Shown: piece by piece, positions 59,832-64,000 of the stretch
Layout: each line of letters starts with the position of its first letter
How positions within the stretch are numbered: the first letter of the stretch is position 1
DNA from: Gracilaria gracilis
Lineage: Eukaryota > Rhodophyta > Florideophyceae > Gracilariales > Gracilariaceae
Direction of reading: 5' to 3'
DNA length: 64,000 bases
Assembly: GCA_030374805.1 (NCBI GenBank)
Contig: JARGSG010000123.1
Coordinates: 1 to 64,000 of the forward strand
Position numbers and translations under genes: made by a program
The notes under the pieces: generated by a model
Told to the model about the DNA's origin: nothing
Seen by the model: only the letters and a program-made list of their open reading frames with translations
Databases searched by the model: none

Positions 59832-62216
59832 ATGGGTAGCCCTGGTACCAGCATGCGGGCTCGCACCCGTAGCGGTACACGGCGATTGTCGGTTCCCCAT
59901 GTTGGTCAATCGGACGCGGTAACCTCAAGGGACGGCGCGCCATCGGCGACCAATGCCGATACCTTAATGGTCGAACCAGCAGGGGGCCCCGAACAGGTGG
60001 AGGTTTTGAGCATCAGCTCTAGTGACTCACCCATTGTGGATAAAAAGCGGATTCGCTTCACCCCTGCGGTCGAATGCTCGCCGTCTCAACCACTCCCTCA
60101 CAGTACTCATCACACCATGTCGGGTGCCGGGCCTTCGCGCGGCCGCGGAAGCGGCATTGCCAAGTCTAGTTCTCGGGGTGCTGCTTTGTACCATTCCCGC
60201 ATCCAAACTCGTTTCCGGAACCAGCCGTTTCAGTCTTTCTCATATCAACCTCAAGGGATTCACGAACGGATCCGGGACCCGTATGGTCCAGAGCCCGAGA
60301 TTCCACGTGGTATTTTCTATTATGGTTTGGAGACGTTCACTACGGCCGAGTGGAACGTTTCCCAACATGGTACCTTCGGGTTCGATCCAAGATTGGTGTC
60401 GCAAGCCACGCTGTACCGTCGGAACTGGACAGTGGCGCCGGGGAACACATCGCTTCCCGGCGTCTTGCGCCGTCCGACTTTGGATACCTACTTGGGTTTG
60501 TTTCGTTGGGATTGCGAGCGTCTCCACTCCGTCCCGCAAACGCTCCACCGTCGGGATAAGGAATCTCAACCTCGTCAGGGTCGGGTGGAGTGCTATGATA
60601 GCCGCCAGCGACACACACCAATGAGGTATTTCATTCCCCTGCTTTATCCCAGCGATCTGCCGTACGTTCGTATTGAACCGGAGCTCCATTATTACCGACA
60701 ACTGGTTGTGAAGATCTGTCAGTACGACTCCCTTCCGCAGCAGTACCTTCCGGCTTCTCCACATTTGGTTTGCTTCGATAGGCCTTACAATACCATCCAT
60801 TGGGCTAACCATCGTAGGTGGGGGGTGGATGCTGCCACCGAGGCTCGTATTCGCACCCGGTCCAGCTTCAACCACGTCATGCATGGGTTCCATAATGTGG
60901 AGTTCTTTTCACAACCTAATAAGGAAAGAACCTCTTGGTATGTGGCCCGACCTGAATGGTGGAATGCCTATGAGGTTCCGATGTCGCTTAGCGTCCCAAC
61001 CTCACCGGTATTGGCTTACTTCGGGAGCTACATCACCCGTAACCACGATCGGTATTACCTCATTTGGTCGATTGCCTTCGCGTAATGGGCCGTATTGGTG
61101 GCCATCCTGGCTCTGCAGGCTGCCCGTGACAGTATTGACTGGGATTGTCGTCCTCGAGAAGCCGAGATTTACCGTGACGGTGTGCAACCTCCTGGTCGTA
61201 TGTTTTTCATTCCCCCGAGGGTCATTCGCGACATTCGCCTATTTGGACTCGGAACCATTGTGGCAGGTACGGACTACTCCATTGAGCAGCTGGAGTCGTT
61301 GCTTACCCAAGTGGAGAGTTTCCCGTGGGGAGCCAAGCAGGGGTGGGAGGTTTTCGATCCGGTGTCCTGGAAGGTTGTATCCCGCGCGGAGCAGCGCTAT
61401 CCCGGGGCTCCGACTGATCAGGTACCTCCAGGGAGTCCCGAGCCATTCCCAACCATGGTGGAATCGCCAGCAGCTACCCCTGTGGTCACTTCAGCGCCTA
61501 CTCCCGCTCCGGAGGGACGCAATACGCCTGCCTATAATGGTGTGACTCCTCTTCTCCCTAGTACCACAAGGGTTGATGGGCCTCCGCGGGCTATCCTCGG
61601 GGGTGTCATGGCTGCGGCTGCGGTGCCTGTCCCCTCTCAGGTGGACTCCCAGGCCATTTCAGGTTTAATGGCTCGGGTCCGCCAAGCCTGTGTGGTGAAC
61701 TTCCAGCGAGCGGGTCCTACCTCTGTGGTCGAAGCTCTTACCCTTCTGGAAAGCATCCTGCCTCTTCATGCACAGTAAATGCGATCCTTTTCCCAAATTG
61801 GTGAGTTCCGGAACCGGTTCCAGGTCGAGCTCTACCAGATGGCTACCAACCAGGTGGCAGGCCTAGCGACGGCCATGGGCCCGACGCCTACAAACCCTTT
61901 GGAGGATTCTTTATTTGGTGCTAGCCTGAACCCCGGTTTTCTAGCCGCTCCGCAGGCTCCTCTCCACATCGGGTCGTCGGCACCTCCGTCGGTTGCGCAG
62001 GCGAGCGCGCCACCTCCGATGGGTGCCGACGTGATGCCAGGCGTCAGCGTGCCTACAAGTACCCCCGTGGGTCATGGTAGCGCGCCTAGCCAGGCTCCAG
62101 GCCAGGCTCATCTCTTCCAGCCTTGGCCGGGAGCCCATCAGAACACCACTCCGGGTCGGGGATCCTCAGCGGGAGGCTCCTCGGGGCCTCACTTTGCCAC
62201 TCACCCATCAGGTTGA
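59832..62216 (+). pseudogene. Antisense gene of element 3 (aORF3), two in-frame stops
   Basis: One frame covers 59832-62216, interrupted by TAA at 61083-61085 and 61776-61778 but by no frameshift. The ATG is taken at 59832 because no ATG precedes it in frame. The N-terminal part is Ser/Pro/Arg-rich. Blocks matching aORF1 and aORF2 are WNAYEVPMSLSVPTSPVLAYFGSY, LIWSIAFA-stop-WAVLVAILALQAA, MFFIPPRVIRDIRL and WEVFDPVSWKVVSRAE. At the first stop aORF1 has GAA-TGG where this has TAA-TGG, so one base change explains it. The last third is Pro/Gly/Ala-rich. Confidence 0.8.
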
Positions 62217-63216
62217 TTGTCGTATCCACTTGGGTCTGTGCTTTAGCCACGTTGCTCCTGCATCCCTATTGGTGTTACTCTTCAAGTAAACTTACATGTT
62301 ATGCGTTTCCATGGTAGGTTCCAGTTTCCTTTGAGGTGCGGTGCGTAGCGAGGGAGGAAGCTCGAAAACAGCTCCCCCCTTCCTTAGCTCTGCGCATCTC
62401 CAATTAGGTTTTGAAACTCTCCTCCCCCCTCCTTAGACCAGCGTACCACGATGGGTGACGGTTAATTCCTTGTACGTAAGTTCCAGAAGGTGCGTTAGCT
62501 CCATCCTGAGCCATTTTGGTGCTCGTAGTATGGTTCACCACGTTGGTACTTCGATACGCCTTCGTACGGCGCAGCGAGCGGTTTCGCCTTCCCATAAGGT
62601 CAGATGTTGTGCCACGCGCTTGCGCGCGGTGGCCAGCAATGTACCTAGATGGTTCTGCATGGCCTCTCACCATGCATGGGCGCACGTGCGGTGTTTCACC
62701 CTGGAGGTCACTTGCAAGGCGAATCAAAATATTTGACCCGAAAATTACCCCTCCATATGGTAGTGAAAACGCAGAAAAACCTTTTGGTCTGTATCTCGAG
62801 AACCAAGCGGTTTCAGAGGCTAGGAATGGCCAATTCGGGAGCGCGGCACGGTCAAAATACTTAAATTTTTTGACCATGCCGTTGCTCGCTCCCTACACAC
62901 AATAGTGTAAACCAAATCGGTTACTCCGTACGGCGCGCCACGAGCAGCGCGCGTATGCCTCGTCAAATAAAAAAGATACAATTTTTTGAATGTTTCCACC
63001 GTGTGGGTTCGCGCGCTTGCCGCGCACGTGCATGGCTCGTGTGCAACGGCGCGCGTACAACGGTGCGTCCGTCTTTAGCGCTACCACTTCTTGGACGTAC
63101 CCTCGCGGAAGGCTTTCTTCTGGTTGTACCTTCCCGGTAAGCGTTCGAACCGACTTTGGTGTTCCTCATTACAATGCTTTTCCCCCTTCCTTAGGGGACT
63201 GCATTACCTCTAAGGT
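62217..63216. other. Interval between aORF3 and pol of element 3
   Basis: About 1 kb inside element 3 with no supported gene. It has C/T-rich and T-rich stretches, and is longer than the 288-bp equivalent in element 1. Confidence 0.5.
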
Positions 63217-64000
63217 TTACCCATCATTCGGCATGTCCTCTCCCTTGCGGTTCCAGTAGCTTACTTTGAAGTGGTGTGGTATGGCTGAGGGCGGCTCGGC
63301 GGTGTCACCATCGGCGCCTCAGCCATACCAACGTACGGTGTACTTCAGACCATCTGGGGTACGGCGGTGACCTACAAGGCGTTCTACTGGGAACTCATTA
63401 AGGACCTGAGATGGTATAGTTTCACCACTTCGGTTTAGATGAGCATCAGTACCACTAGGGGTAGGTATTTCCTCTGAAGGAGCAACCGTAATCCCTGCGG
63501 GTGGTACGTAGTCTGGGTCGTCACCCTGTGCGTCATCATTAACCTCGATGGGTGTCCCGTCTTCTTGGGGCTGAGTCCTCAGGGCAACCGCTTGTGGGTC
63601 ACGCGCGGATTATCCGCGTTCCTTCCTGGACTGAACCATTCGAGGTGCAACCGTGATTCGGTCAATAGAGATCGTATTCTCTACACCATCTTGGTTCACC
63701 GTCACCGTGTGGTCGGTTGACCGAACTACCTTGAAAGGTCCCGATGATTTCGGAAGAAGCTTCGAATTGATATCTCTATCAATAGCTTCATCATCGGCTT
63801 CATCACCCGGTCGTGGCTTAGCTCCTTTCGGAGGGTGGTCAATAAAGACATATTGACCCGGCGTAGCCGTTATCACTTGGGTTACCTTTCGGTCGTAGTC
63901 CTCCTTGTACCGCTTCTGGGATGCTGTGAGCTTGCTCTTAGCATACTTGAGAGCTCGTCTCAACCTCAAAAGGGTATTCCGTTTGACCTGGGACGGTGTG
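63217..64000 (-). pseudogene. Element 3 pol C-terminus, partial
   Basis: One minus-strand frame runs from the window edge to TAA at 63217-63219. It has the integrase C-terminal pattern (LRLRRALKYAKSKLTASQKRY, DYDRKV, PGQYVFID, KLLPKSSGPFKVV, RITVAPRMV), then a linker and a chromodomain (FPVERLVGHRRTPDGLKYTVRWYG). In-frame stops TAA at 63610-63612 and TGA at 63319-63321 interrupt it; elements 1 and 2 have Tyr at the TGA position (WYGY). No frameshift seen. Confidence 0.8.

Larger units (their letters stand above)
58737..64000 (-). mobile_element. Ty3/gypsy element 3, runs off the right edge
   Basis: Minus-strand element: 3' LTR at the left, an antisense gene on the plus strand, then the C-terminal end of pol on the minus strand. 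Gag, most of pol and the 5' LTR would lie beyond 64000. It abuts element 2's LTR and probably inserted into it. Confidence 0.8.

Overview
The window reads as nuclear DNA of a eukaryote with few, short introns (60, 86 and 88 bp where they can be placed), TATA boxes about 30 bp before probable transcription starts, and many transposable elements. An Apaf-1-like NB-ARC/WD40 protein, an opine-dehydrogenase-like enzyme, a secreted LPMO-like protein and chromodomain Ty3/gypsy elements together suggest a florideophyte red alga; Chondrus crispus would fit. That is an inference and I cannot confirm the species.

Layout. 1-4.1 kb: AT-rich, no convincing gene, with a cluster of TCAAA/TTTGA words around a 35-bp palindrome. 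4.2-8.5 kb: a 1432-residue NB-ARC/WD40 protein. 9.9-11.4 kb: a very GC-rich opine-dehydrogenase-family gene. 11.75-20.5 kb: DNA transposons, namely a structurally complete piggyBac element (TTAA site, matching ends, two convergent genes) inserted in a 0.5-kb repeat, a decayed MULE, a complete PIF/Harbinger element (TAA duplication) and an isolated LTR. 20.5-32.05 kb: an LTR-to-LTR Ty3/gypsy element (852-bp LTRs, ATAAT duplication) read on the minus strand, with an extra 598-codon gene on the plus strand between pol and the 3' LTR. 32.1-33.4 kb: a second, inverted copy of the 0.5-kb repeat that preserves the piggyBac-free site. 34.5-36.7 kb: two neighbouring tandem-CCCH (ZFP36/TTP-type) genes of very different base composition. 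38.5-39.8 kb: a secreted LPMO-like protein with a C-terminal six-cysteine module. 40.8-45.6 kb: a broken and an intact C2H2 zinc-finger gene flanking a two-pass membrane protein. 45.6-54.7 kb: AT-rich DNA with transposase remnants, a GC-rich gene fragment, an intron-containing DDE transposase and a broken tyrosine-recombinase gene. 54.7-64 kb: two more gypsy elements, one internally deleted and one running off the right edge.

Main discovery. All three gypsy elements carry a related extra gene between pol and the 3' LTR, always antisense to pol and convergent with it. The three proteins share recognisable blocks although the elements are clearly diverged. I recognise no known domain in them. 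Antisense extra genes are known from some plant LTR retrotransposons, but this family looks undescribed and its promoter may lie in the 3' LTR. Secondary points are the LPMO fused to a knottin-spaced module, the CCCH pair with a shared C-terminal peptide, a paralogous empty site for the piggyBac insertion, and short dispersed motifs and palindromes in the AT-rich tracts.
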